From an uncultured Lachnospira sp. (GTDB taxonomy: Bacteria; Bacillota; Clostridia; Lachnospirales; Lachnospiraceae): DNA of 64,000 nucleotides. The stretch spans positions 8,279-72,278 of the forward strand of contig CAKRIN010000012.1 of assembly GCA_934343805.1 (NCBI GenBank). Direction: 5' to 3'. How positions within the stretch are numbered: position 1 is the stretch's first letter; every line of letters begins with the position of its first letter. Positions 10,177 to 19,139 of this stretch are shown in pieces. Position numbers and translations under genes: made by a program. The notes under the pieces were generated by a model. It worked only from the letters and a program-made list of their open reading frames with translations. It was not told where the DNA came from and ran no database searches.

Positions 10177-10566
10177 TTACTTATTCTTAGCTGTAAGAGC
10201 CTTCTTAAGCTTCTTAACCTGATCTTCTGTAAGATCCTGTGATTCGATAAGTGATGAAATCATCTCGAATACATCTCCGTTATACCAGAAATCAGCCTCT
10301 TCCTGTAATACTTCAATTCTGTATTCATCTCTTGAACGAAGTGGATGGATAAGTGCTGTCTTACCCTTACGGATAGTATCAACGAATCTCTTGTCCTTTA
10401 ACTTTCCCACGAAAGTTACAACAGTTGTTCTTGCATACTCTTTCTCATGATCTTCTCTTAACTTATCAATAAGTTCCTGAACTGCCATATCCTGTGGCGC
10501 TTCCCATATAAGCTTCATAATTAAAGCTTCACATGGACTTAACTCACTAAAATGATTCCTGCTCAT
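10177..10566 (-). CDS. BlaI/MecI/CopY-family transcriptional repressor (orphan)
   Basis: 129 aa. The winged-helix N-terminal domain (LSPCEALIMKLIWEAPQDMAV, then ARTTVVTFVGKLKDKRFV) matches the BlaI/MecI DNA-binding domain. The C-terminal helices would dimerise. No BlaR1/MecR1 sensor protease lies next to it; the gene stands alone between pyrG and the PPTase gene, which has its own start region. A perfect 14-bp palindrome overlaps its -10 element, so autorepression is likely. Its other targets are unknown. Start ATG has a GGAGG site. Confidence 0.88.
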   Translation of the reverse strand: MSRNHFSELSPCEALIMKLIWEAPQDMAVQELIDKLREDHEKEYARTTVVTFVGKLKDKRFVDTIRKGKTALIHPLRSRDEYRIEVLQEEADFWYNGDVFEMISSLIESQDLTEDQVKKLKKALTAKNK

Positions 10567-10594
10567 AATAGCCTCCTTAAATAATTAACTTTTA

Positions 10595-10632
10595 ATAATG
10601 TACATTATATAAAACTATACAATATTTTTCAA
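10595..10632 (-). promoter_or_regulatory. Promoter and palindromic operator of the BlaI-like gene
   Basis: On the minus strand: TTGAAA (10627-10632), exactly 17 bp, TATAAT (10604-10609). The perfect palindrome ATAATGTACATTAT (10595-10608) covers the -10. Known bla/mec operators carry TACA/TGTA half sites; this palindrome has TGTACA at its centre. Confidence 0.75.
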
Positions 10633-10647
10633 TAGAAAAACCCACAT

Positions 10648-11346
10648 TTACAACTCAATTGCCGCAATTTTATAATTTTCAATTCCAAATTCTATTATTT
10701 TAATGCTTTGAATATCGTCATTAATGTATGCTTTCATTTCCCCATCTATTATTTTATAAACTACTTTAGACAAAATTTCAAGTACTCCGCATCCAACTGC
10801 CTTACCATATGCTTCTTTTAATGTCCATATTCTAAAAAAACGATCTTCACTATCCTCTTCATTTATCCACGAAGTTTCCTCCTGGCAAAAAAAGCGTTTT
10901 GCCAGTGAAATGCTGGCTTTTCGGCCTCCTTCTATGTCTATTCCCACTTCTTTATCAGACACTGCACATACTACATATTTGCCAGAATGTGATATATTAA
11001 AAAAAATATCAGGAAAATTTCTAAAATATGGTTTTCCACTACTGCCCGTTACAGTTTCATAATCATACTTCTGATTATATTCCTCAATAGCATCCTGTAT
11101 TGATACATTATGTATCTTATTATTTTCTGTATCAGAAAGCTGTATCCTGTTTGTCCAATTTCTTACAGCATAATTAAGTAATAATCCGGCTGCCACACTT
11201 TGACATCTGCCCTGCTGCATTTTTATTCTGTCCGCTTTATCTTTCCGGTTCTGTGGAAGACTGGCATATGCCCTGTTGTATATATCTTCATTCATTAATT
11301 CACTAATCTGTGTAATATATATTTCCAATGCAGTTCTTCCTTTCAT
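10648..11346 (-). CDS. 4'-phosphopantetheinyl transferase, Sfp/AcpT type
   Basis: Transfers the phosphopantetheine arm of CoA to the serine of carrier proteins. 232 aa, as in Sfp. It shows the two magnesium/CoA motifs VGIDIEG (about residue 135) and FFRIWTLKEAYGKAVG (about 166), plus FNISHSGKYVVCAV, the usual P2-like region. No NRPS/PKS is nearby; the ACP at 59.3 kb is a plausible substrate. A TTG at codon 7 has a better placed AAAGGAAG site than the first ATG and would give the typical short N-terminus (start at 11328). Confidence 0.88.
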   Translation of the reverse strand: MKGRTALEIYITQISELMNEDIYNRAYASLPQNRKDKADRIKMQQGRCQSVAAGLLLNYAVRNWTNRIQLSDTENNKIHNVSIQDAIEEYNQKYDYETVTGSSGKPYFRNFPDIFFNISHSGKYVVCAVSDKEVGIDIEGGRKASISLAKRFFCQEETSWINEEDSEDRFFRIWTLKEAYGKAVGCGVLEILSKVVYKIIDGEMKAYINDDIQSIKIIEFGIENYKIAAIEL

Positions 11347-11366
11347 ATTCTCTTTATTCTGGCATT

Positions 11367-12563
11367 TTACACTGTAATCGTCTGCGAATCTGCAACATAT
11401 CTTTTAGAGAATATAAATACTATATCCCCTTCTTTAATAACTGTATCCCCATTAGGGACAACAACATTTTCATCACGCCTGATCATAACAATCAGTGTAT
11501 GCCTTGATATATCCAGTTCCTTTATCTTGTGTCCTACCCATGGATGATGCGCTCTTAATTCAACCTGTTTAAGATCTACGTCAACATTAATATCACAATC
11601 CTTAGCACCAATAACGACACAATCATTCTCATACAGTGTGAGAGTTCCTTTCGGCATAACTGTCTCACCATTTCGTAATATTGCAGCGATAATCAATCCC
11701 TGTGGCAGATTAAGTTCGCTTATCTTCTTTCCATTCCAGCTATGTTCTTCGGTTATTATTAATTTGATAAACTTAAGTTCTTTCTCCATCAGATATTCTG
11801 TTGACTTCTTAAGCATACTGTACTGTTCAACAAAACCTGCTGAAAGAATACCTGTAGGAATTGCTACCATTCCAACACCAAGAAATGTAATCAGTATACT
11901 GAATATTTTTCCAAGGACAGTCACAGGATATATGTCTCCATAGCCAACTGTCAGAAGTGTCGATACTGACCACCATATTCCAGAAAATGCATTTTTAAAA
12001 ACATCCGGCTGAGCCTCATGCTCAAGACTGTACATACATAATGAAGATGCAATTATAAGCATTACAATAATAAATACGGATGACAGAATCTGGTCCTTTT
12101 TTCTTTTAATTACCTGACCGATTATATTTAACGCATCATAATACGAATTTACCCTGAACAGTCTTAATATCCTTATTACCCTGAACATTCTGAATGCCAC
12201 AGCCCCTTGCGGAAAGAACACTGGAAGGTAGTTAGGAAGAAAAGATAACAGGTCTACTATTCCTCCCAATGAGAATATGTAACTTACCCTTGCGATCCAT
12301 CTTTTCTTGTTAGGATACAGATACTCTGCGGTCCATACACGCAATATGTATTCGATTGTAAATCCTGCTACAGTTATGTTCTCAATAATATTCAATACAG
12401 GCCTGTATGGAATTGATTGTGTAAATGTATCAAATATGGCAATGAACAGATTAAGCAGAATCGCTATAGTTATTAATATATCAAAAGCTCTGCTTATAAC
12501 ATCTCCTGCATAGCCTATCTGTATTATGTCAAATATTCTTTTTTTCTTACTCTGTTTCATCAT
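11367..12563 (-). CDS. Voltage-sensing potassium channel with two RCK-C (TrkA-C) domains
   Basis: 398 aa. Six membrane helices span residues 25-240, with a basic S4 helix (FRMFRVIRILRLFRV) and the pore loop TVGYGD, the K+ selectivity filter. Two cytoplasmic TrkA-C-like domains follow (about 260-325 and 330-398), each with the pattern of a ligand-gated regulatory module; the NAD-binding TrkA-N domain is absent. The product is probably a K+ channel controlled by voltage and a small ligand. It ends 20 bp before the PPTase gene and begins 9 bp after the ABC-2 permease stop, so it is part of the same minus-strand unit. Confidence 0.9.
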   Translation of the reverse strand: MMKQSKKKRIFDIIQIGYAGDVISRAFDILITIAILLNLFIAIFDTFTQSIPYRPVLNIIENITVAGFTIEYILRVWTAEYLYPNKKRWIARVSYIFSLGGIVDLLSFLPNYLPVFFPQGAVAFRMFRVIRILRLFRVNSYYDALNIIGQVIKRKKDQILSSVFIIVMLIIASSLCMYSLEHEAQPDVFKNAFSGIWWSVSTLLTVGYGDIYPVTVLGKIFSILITFLGVGMVAIPTGILSAGFVEQYSMLKKSTEYLMEKELKFIKLIITEEHSWNGKKISELNLPQGLIIAAILRNGETVMPKGTLTLYENDCVVIGAKDCDINVDVDLKQVELRAHHPWVGHKIKELDISRHTLIVMIRRDENVVVPNGDTVIKEGDIVFIFSKRYVADSQTITV

Positions 12564-12572
12564 TCCGCCCTT

Positions 12573-13631
12573 CTACATCATATACCATGGAATAAGCAAT
12601 GCTCTCAGATACTTTAAAAAAGGTACATATGCCACAATATTTATAAATACAGGACACAGAATCACGCACGCAATAACAAGAACCGGCATAATAATTATCA
12701 TTCCTGTCGACGTTCTTACTACTGTTGCCAGTGCCCATGAAAATGCCGTCACCGCAAGAACATATACCGCCATTGCGCACACATCCTTTACACCATGAAC
12801 ATTACCTGTAATAGCAAGTGTTATCTCAACAGATATAGCAAACAGGAAGCTTCCAATAAATGCATATAATGGTTTTCCAGCTATCCGGTATCCTTTGGAG
12901 AGCGTGATAAATGTTCCTTTTTCAGCGTCCATATAAAATTGAACAATGCCAAATAATCCGGCAATATAGACGAGGATAACCAGCACCGGTTTTATAGGGA
13001 ATTCTCCTGTTGAATCTTCCAGTTCTCTCGTTGCAGATGTATCTGAGTCATCAAGGATTCTAAAATCAATCCTGAAAGTATCATTGCCATCAATATATTC
13101 CTGATACCCCTTATTAATGTCTTCCTGCGCCTTGTCTGCATGTTTCTGGAATTCCTTGACAGACCTGATATAATTAACAGCAATCTCTGGAGAATATGCC
13201 TTAAACATAGCTGCAAAAAATATCTCATTAGTCATTGAACTTATAAAATCCGAATTACACATAACAAGCTCAATTGCCCCCTGATACTTTCCTGATTCAA
13301 GCTTTCTGCTAAGGTTGCTTCCTATAACATATCCACATTCCGTACCATTATCATATATGTCCTTTTCAAGCTGTTTTTCAGATGATACATCATAGAATTC
13401 AACTGAATAATCACCTTCAACAAGATAATTGCGCGTTCTTAACGCAATCTCATCATCATCTTCAACAACTATTCCTACCCTCGGCTTCTCCTTCTTGTTC
13501 AGATCCGGAACATTGGTAATTATAAGTGCTATCACCGGCATCATTATTATAAATGCTATTATAACAGGATTCTTAATCTGTCTCTTAATAAGAAGATACA
13601 GCCAGTATAATATTCTCATTCTTTCCCTCAT
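12573..13631 (-). CDS. ABC-2 type transporter permease (second of pair)
   Basis: 352 aa membrane protein. One N-terminal helix (about 20-40), a soluble domain of about 150 residues outside the membrane, then five helices in the C-terminal third (about 208-340). This is the layout of ABC-2 permeases such as DrrB/YhgE-type exporters. It has no own ATPase domain and should pair with the permease and ATPase encoded just upstream. ATG at codon 5 (13619) has the GAGGGA ribosome site and may be the true start. Substrate unknown. Confidence 0.8.
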   Translation of the reverse strand: MRERMRILYWLYLLIKRQIKNPVIIAFIIMMPVIALIITNVPDLNKKEKPRVGIVVEDDDEIALRTRNYLVEGDYSVEFYDVSSEKQLEKDIYDNGTECGYVIGSNLSRKLESGKYQGAIELVMCNSDFISSMTNEIFFAAMFKAYSPEIAVNYIRSVKEFQKHADKAQEDINKGYQEYIDGNDTFRIDFRILDDSDTSATRELEDSTGEFPIKPVLVILVYIAGLFGIVQFYMDAEKGTFITLSKGYRIAGKPLYAFIGSFLFAISVEITLAITGNVHGVKDVCAMAVYVLAVTAFSWALATVVRTSTGMIIIMPVLVIACVILCPVFINIVAYVPFLKYLRALLIPWYMM

Positions 13632-13646
13632 TTCTAAAAGTATTAC

Positions 13647-14888
13647 CTAATGTCTCTGTATTCTCATTGCAAATGCAGCTGTTGTCTGAAAGACAATTAT
13701 CCAGAATACATTTTTCACTATAGACAACAAACTTGTTGTTCCTCTGATTATCTCTCCGGCAAGATCAAAGTATCCAGACGTCGGAAGAACGTCTCCAATA
13801 TTCCTCACCGCGGTCGGAAGAAGCGCTGATGAAACAAAACAACCTGATGCATACATAAATAACATGCCTGACAAAAACAATACCAGCACAGAATATACAG
13901 AATTCCTTACTACAGTAAATATACAGTATATAAATGAAAATACCGAAAATACCAGTATCAATATTCCCGTGACAGATTTTATCCATTCACCAAATGAATA
14001 CACCATAACTATATCAGATATGGCTGTAAATCTTATACTCATCAACATAACAACTGACAATCCACACGCCAGCAGCAATGTATATACAAGTGTCAGTCCC
14101 AGAGTCTTACACATTCCATATTCAAAGCCATGTATCCCCTGTGTTTTAAGACTGGCATTAAGCGCACGGCTCTCCGGTTTTAGATTAGTAATACATGTTA
14201 TACCACTCAGCAACAGAAGCATTACCACGGCTGTACCTATGTAAAACTGTACCACTGACATTCCTTCTTTTACAGCCAGGTCTCTTACGTCAAAATATAT
14301 GCTCCTGTTCAGTGCATAATTAAGATATACTTCATTGAGCTTATCTTCATGCTTTCCCCTGTCAGCCCTGTAATTCTTAAGCACACCATAAAATAAATCA
14401 TCGACAGTATATATTCCTGCTTCTGCTGTTCCAAGGTCAGATCCCCCGGCACTTAACATTTCCCTGAATATCATGGATGTATTATTTACTCCTGCTGAAG
14501 AATATACCACCTCTATTGGCGTATTAGTTCCGTTCATTATATTCCTTATAAGATTATCAGGAACAAGAATAGCCATTACATATGTATTATCCCTTAATCC
14601 ATTGAATGCTTCTTCTTTCGATGTAAAATCAAATGTGCAGACATTATTTACAGTATCAACTTCACTTATAAAATTAAATGCCATCCTGACATATTTATCC
14701 TGATCATTCTCTGAATATACAACCGCTACTTTCATGCGCGTATCTTTATTCTTTGAAGTGGTCTTTGCAATTCCTATACTAAGTAATATTACAAAGAATC
14801 CAATTATAAATGTACCAAGCAATATTTTAGGTATTGATATAAATGCCGACTTTATCTGTAATTTCAAAAGTTGTAATTTCTTTTTCAA
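13647..14888 (-). CDS. ABC-2 type transporter permease (first of pair)
   Basis: 413 aa. The same architecture as its downstream neighbour: helix near 18-40, extracytoplasmic domain of about 170 residues, and a cluster of helices from about 212 to 405. Together they would make a heterodimeric membrane channel. Translation probably starts at TTG (14888), placed 7 nt after GAGGGGG; no ATG fits as well. The gene begins 28 bp after the ATPase gene ends. Export of a lipid-like, drug or peptide substrate is possible; nothing in the sequence decides. Confidence 0.8.
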   Translation of the reverse strand: MKKKLQLLKLQIKSAFISIPKILLGTFIIGFFVILLSIGIAKTTSKNKDTRMKVAVVYSENDQDKYVRMAFNFISEVDTVNNVCTFDFTSKEEAFNGLRDNTYVMAILVPDNLIRNIMNGTNTPIEVVYSSAGVNNTSMIFREMLSAGGSDLGTAEAGIYTVDDLFYGVLKNYRADRGKHEDKLNEVYLNYALNRSIYFDVRDLAVKEGMSVVQFYIGTAVVMLLLLSGITCITNLKPESRALNASLKTQGIHGFEYGMCKTLGLTLVYTLLLACGLSVVMLMSIRFTAISDIVMVYSFGEWIKSVTGILILVFSVFSFIYCIFTVVRNSVYSVLVLFLSGMLFMYASGCFVSSALLPTAVRNIGDVLPTSGYFDLAGEIIRGTTSLLSIVKNVFWIIVFQTTAAFAMRIQRH

Positions 14889-14916
14889 TATTTCCCCCTC
14901 ATCTGTTTCATATGCA

Positions 14917-15606
14917 TTACCTGTGTATTATATCCAGAAGTTCATTTCCTACAACCGGATTGGCAAGCTGTGAAAGTAATCCATCTTTTAAAAGATACAT
15001 CCTGTCCGCAAGCTTAAGCTCCCCTTCTTCGTGACTTGTAATAACAACCGTTCCGCCACTCCTGGTATATGCTTTGAGATAATTAAGTATATCCTGCTTA
15101 CATACTATATCCAGTGATGCGCCTGGTTCATCAAGTATAAGAACTGGAGGGTTCTTGGCAAGTGCACAGCATATACTAAGACGTTTCTTCATTCCACCAG
15201 AAAGCTTATCTACTGTTTTATGCAGATACTCTGTTACGCCCAGTATAGCTGGCACACCATTTACAAGATCCTGCTTAATATCTCTTCCGGTATCACAATA
15301 CCAGAACCTGAGATTATCATATACCGACAAATTCTCCATGAGAGGATTTTCCTGCGGAACAAATCCAATATATCTGGAAAACACTTTACTATTCTTAAAA
15401 GGATTCTGTCCATCTATCTGAAAAGTACCTCCATCTGCTCTCAGACTGCCCGACAATATTCCAAGCAGTGTTGATTTTCCACAGCCATTAGCACCAACAA
15501 TAGCTATATATTCACCTGCAGATGCGTGAAATGATGCACCTTTTAAAATCTGGCTTTTTCTGCCATATGACTTGGTTATACCCTCTGCTTCAATAAAATA
15601 ACCCAT
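14917..15606 (-). CDS. ABC transporter ATP-binding protein for the ABC-2 permease pair
   Basis: 229 aa nucleotide-binding domain. Walker A VGANGCGKST (about 37-46), Q-loop FVPQENPL, signature LSGGMKKRLS, Walker B PVLILDEPGAS and the switch His in VVITSHEEGE. It is short, lacks a C-terminal drug-binding extension, and would energise the two permeases encoded downstream. Strong AAAAGGGGGAG ribosome site. It follows the ABC exporter pair by 21 bp, so the whole block may be one transcript. Confidence 0.9.
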   Translation of the reverse strand: MGYFIEAEGITKSYGRKSQILKGASFHASAGEYIAIVGANGCGKSTLLGILSGSLRADGGTFQIDGQNPFKNSKVFSRYIGFVPQENPLMENLSVYDNLRFWYCDTGRDIKQDLVNGVPAILGVTEYLHKTVDKLSGGMKKRLSICCALAKNPPVLILDEPGASLDIVCKQDILNYLKAYTRSGGTVVITSHEEGELKLADRMYLLKDGLLSQLANPVVGNELLDIIHR

Positions 15607-15627
15607 ATCTCCCCCTTTTTAGACTGT

Positions 15628-17379
15628 CTATGCTTTAGCAGTCATATCAAACTGACTATAATACAGCTTATTATAGAATCCATTCTGCTTAAGAAGCTCT
15701 TCATGGTTACCCTGCTCTATAATATGGCCATCCTTCATAACAAGAATCACATCTGCTGACTGTATTGTTGAAAGTCTGTGAGCAACTATAAAGCTTGTTC
15801 TTCCTTCCATAAGCTTTGCAAATGCATTCTGAATCTTTATTTCTGTTCTTGTATCAATAGATGATGTTGCCTCATCAAGTATAAGCATAGATGGCTTTGC
15901 AAGCATAATTCGTGTAATACACAAAAGCTGCTTCTGTCCCTGTGAAAGACTTCCTCCATCTTCTCCAATAACAGTATCAAATCCATCCGGCATCCTCTTT
16001 ATAAAACCATATGAGTGTGCCGCTTTAGCAGCCTCAATGATTTCTTCTTCGGTAGCATCAGGCTTTCCCATAACAATATTTTCTCTGATTGTTCCGGATT
16101 TAAGCCACGTTTCCTGAAGAACCATACCAAATCCCTGTCTTAAAGAATGACGTGTCATCTGTCTTATATCTACACCTGATACATCTATGCTTCCACTATT
16201 GACATCATAGAATCTCATGAGCAGATTGATTACAGTCGTTTTTCCACAGCCTGTTGGACCTACAATTGCTATTCTCTGTCCTTTCTTAACATGAAGATTA
16301 AAATCTTCTATAAGCTTCTTATCCGGAACATATGAGAAGAACACATCATTAAGGTCCACTGTTCCATCTACATTACATATCTCTTTTGCGTTCTCTGCCT
16401 CAGGTATCTCCGGATCTTCCTCTATTAACTCAAAAATCCTTGCTGCACATGCAAGAGCATTCTGAAGTTCTGTTACAACGCCAGATATTTCATTAAATGG
16501 CTTTGTATACTGATTAGCATAACTTAAAAAACTTGAAAGCTGTCCTACTGTAATTCCACCATTAATTGCTGAAAATGCTCCTACTATTGCTACACTTGCG
16601 TACACAAGACTATTTACAAATCTGGTTGATGGATTGGTTATTGATGAAAAGAAAATTGCCTTAAGCGAATATTTCTGAAGTCTGCCATTAATTTCATCAA
16701 ACTTGCTGACAGCCTCATCTTCATATCCATATGCCTTGACAACCTTCTGTCCTCCAATCATTTCATCAATAAGAGCTGTCTGTTCACCTCTTGTCTCTGA
16801 CTGTAATTTAAACATGCTGAAAGTCTTCTTTGCTATAAAGCTTGCGACAAGCAGCGATACAGGTGTAATTACCACAACTGCAATTGTAATTCTTGCATCA
16901 ATTGTAAGCATAAATATTAATGTTCCAAGGATTGTCATAACACCTGTGAAAAACTGGGTAAATCCCATGAGAAGTCCATCTGCGAACTGATCTACATCTG
17001 CTATAACACGGCTCACTATTTCTCCATAAGAGTGTCCGTCAATATACTTTAATGGAAGAATCTGTATCTTCTCTATAGCTTCATTTCTTATATCTCTTGT
17101 TACTTCATATGTAATTCTGTTATTACATATGTTCATAAGCCACTGTGATAATGCTGTTATTCCAACTACAACACCAATACTTACAAGTATCTTTGCTATC
17201 TTTGCAAAATCCACATTATCCGGTCCAAGTATACAGTCTATTCCACGACCCACAAGTATAGGCACATACAAAGTTGTGGCAACAGTAACTGCTGCCATTA
17301 TAAGTGACAGCACAATAAAAAATCCATGTTTCTTAATTCTTCCCAACAGCTTTATAAATGTTGATTTATTCTTTTTCAT
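15628..17379 (-). CDS. ABC exporter half-transporter (MdlB/LmrA-like), second subunit
   Basis: 583 aa fused membrane and ATPase protein. Six helices span about 15-310. The ATPase domain has GPTGCGKTT, LSQGQKQLL as signature (the canonical LSGGQ is LSQGQ), Walker B MLILDEATS and switch VAHRL. It pairs with the upstream half-transporter: their stop and start codons overlap as TAATG. Heterodimers of this type export drugs, lipids or peptides. The altered signature suggests one of the two ATP sites may be degenerate. Confidence 0.9.
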   Translation of the reverse strand: MKKNKSTFIKLLGRIKKHGFFIVLSLIMAAVTVATTLYVPILVGRGIDCILGPDNVDFAKIAKILVSIGVVVGITALSQWLMNICNNRITYEVTRDIRNEAIEKIQILPLKYIDGHSYGEIVSRVIADVDQFADGLLMGFTQFFTGVMTILGTLIFMLTIDARITIAVVVITPVSLLVASFIAKKTFSMFKLQSETRGEQTALIDEMIGGQKVVKAYGYEDEAVSKFDEINGRLQKYSLKAIFFSSITNPSTRFVNSLVYASVAIVGAFSAINGGITVGQLSSFLSYANQYTKPFNEISGVVTELQNALACAARIFELIEEDPEIPEAENAKEICNVDGTVDLNDVFFSYVPDKKLIEDFNLHVKKGQRIAIVGPTGCGKTTVINLLMRFYDVNSGSIDVSGVDIRQMTRHSLRQGFGMVLQETWLKSGTIRENIVMGKPDATEEEIIEAAKAAHSYGFIKRMPDGFDTVIGEDGGSLSQGQKQLLCITRIMLAKPSMLILDEATSSIDTRTEIKIQNAFAKLMEGRTSFIVAHRLSTIQSADVILVMKDGHIIEQGNHEELLKQNGFYNKLYYSQFDMTAKA

Positions 17380-19121
17380 TATGCCACACCTCCTTCAGAT
17401 GTTTCTTTCTTAAACTGTGAATCATATATTTCTTTATATACATCACATTTTTCAAGAAGCTCATCATGTCTGCCCATGCCTACAACCTGACCATCATCAA
17501 GCACAATAATCAGGTCTGCATACATTAAAGAAGCAGCTCTTTGTGAAACAATGAATACTGTCGGAGAGTTATTCATATTCCTGATAGCTTTTCTTAGTGC
17601 AGCATCCGTGGCAAAATCAAGTGCTGATGCACTGTCATCAAGAATAAGTACATCCGGCTTTCTCACTATTGCCCTTGCTATAGTAAGTCTCTGTCTCTGT
17701 CCTCCCGAAAGGTTCTTTCCACCCTGTTCAATCTGATAGTCCAGTCTGCCTTTCTTAGAATCAACAAATTCCTTAGACTGGGAAATTTCAAGAGCCTCAT
17801 CTATCTGTTCATCAGTTGCTCCTTTCTTTCCCATCCACATATTCTCTCTTATTGTACCCTTAAACAGAACTGCCTTCTGCATAACAATACCGACTTTCTC
17901 ACGAAGAGTATCTATATCATATTCCTTAACATTAACACCATCTATTAATATCTCTCCTGATGTTGCATCATACAATCTTGGAATAAGATTAACCAGACTT
18001 GATTTACCGGATCCTGTTCCGCCAATTACACCTATAGTCTGTCCCTTCATTGCCTTAAAGCTTATTCCATCAATGGATGGAGCTCCTGCTCCCTTATAAG
18101 TAAGTGAAACATTTTTAAACTCAACGCCTGGTATATCTGATTCATGTTTACCATCTTTTGCTGTTCCACTTTTCATATCTGACTCTACTTCAAATACTGA
18201 TTCAATTCTTCCTGCACATGCAAGAGCTTTTGTTATTGTTATTATGAGATTAGCCAGCTTTATAAGTTCAACAAGTATCTGTGACATATAGTTATATAAG
18301 GCTACTACCTGTCCCTGTGTCAGCGCCCCTGAATTAACTCTTAATGCTCCAATCCATATTAATGCAATTACTGATACGTTTACCACAACATATGTAAGCG
18401 GATTCATAAGTCCTGATATTTTTCCAACAAACTTCTGCAATCTGTTTAATGACTGGTTACTCTCTTTAAAGCGTTTAACCTCATCCTGTTCCTTGTTAAA
18501 TGCTCTTATTACTCTTACACCTGTAAGATTCTCTCTTGTTATGCCTAATATTTTATCAAGTCCTGACTGTACATTCTTATACATAGGCCTTGTCACAAGC
18601 ATAATACCAAATACTATGAGTGTAAGAACCGGTATAGCTGCAACAAATACCAATGCTGCCTTAACATCTATTGTAAATGCCATGATCATCGCACCGAACA
18701 CAATAAATGGTGAGCGTAAAAATAATCTTAACACCATATTAATTCCATTCTGCACCTGATTGATATCACTAGTCATTCGGGTTACAAGTGTTGAGGTTCC
18801 CAATGTATCCATTTCTGTAAATGAAAATGTCTGTATGTGCTTAAAAAGACTATGTCTCATTCCAGTAGCTGCGCCGACCGCTGCCTTGGCACTAAAATAC
18901 TGTGCAGTAATTGCACACACAAGGCCAATAACAGCCAGTACAATAAGCATAAGACACATCTGCATAATATATGCTCTGTCTGAATTAGCAATACCTTTAT
19001 CAATAATAGATGACACAACCAGCGGAACAAACAATTCAAATATTGCTTCCAGCATCTTAAACAATGGCGCCAGCACACATTCCTTCTTATAATCCTTAAG
19101 GAATTTAATAATCATTTTCAT
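17379..19121 (-). CDS. ABC exporter half-transporter (MdlA/LmrA-like), first subunit
   Basis: 580 aa. Six helices (about 15-300) and a C-terminal ATPase domain with GGTGSGKSS (Walker A), LSGGQRQRL (canonical signature) and Walker B VLILDDSAS. The glutamate normally following the Walker B aspartate is Asp here and the switch histidine is Gln (IVSQRA), the pattern of the non-hydrolysing site in asymmetric heterodimeric exporters. With its partner downstream it should make one working and one degenerate site. AGGAGG ribosome site; 18 bp after the FliB-like gene. Confidence 0.9.
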   Translation of the reverse strand: MKMIIKFLKDYKKECVLAPLFKMLEAIFELFVPLVVSSIIDKGIANSDRAYIMQMCLMLIVLAVIGLVCAITAQYFSAKAAVGAATGMRHSLFKHIQTFSFTEMDTLGTSTLVTRMTSDINQVQNGINMVLRLFLRSPFIVFGAMIMAFTIDVKAALVFVAAIPVLTLIVFGIMLVTRPMYKNVQSGLDKILGITRENLTGVRVIRAFNKEQDEVKRFKESNQSLNRLQKFVGKISGLMNPLTYVVVNVSVIALIWIGALRVNSGALTQGQVVALYNYMSQILVELIKLANLIITITKALACAGRIESVFEVESDMKSGTAKDGKHESDIPGVEFKNVSLTYKGAGAPSIDGISFKAMKGQTIGVIGGTGSGKSSLVNLIPRLYDATSGEILIDGVNVKEYDIDTLREKVGIVMQKAVLFKGTIRENMWMGKKGATDEQIDEALEISQSKEFVDSKKGRLDYQIEQGGKNLSGGQRQRLTIARAIVRKPDVLILDDSASALDFATDAALRKAIRNMNNSPTVFIVSQRAASLMYADLIIVLDDGQVVGMGRHDELLEKCDVYKEIYDSQFKKETSEGGVA

Positions 19122-19139
19122 AAGAAATCTTCCTCCTGT

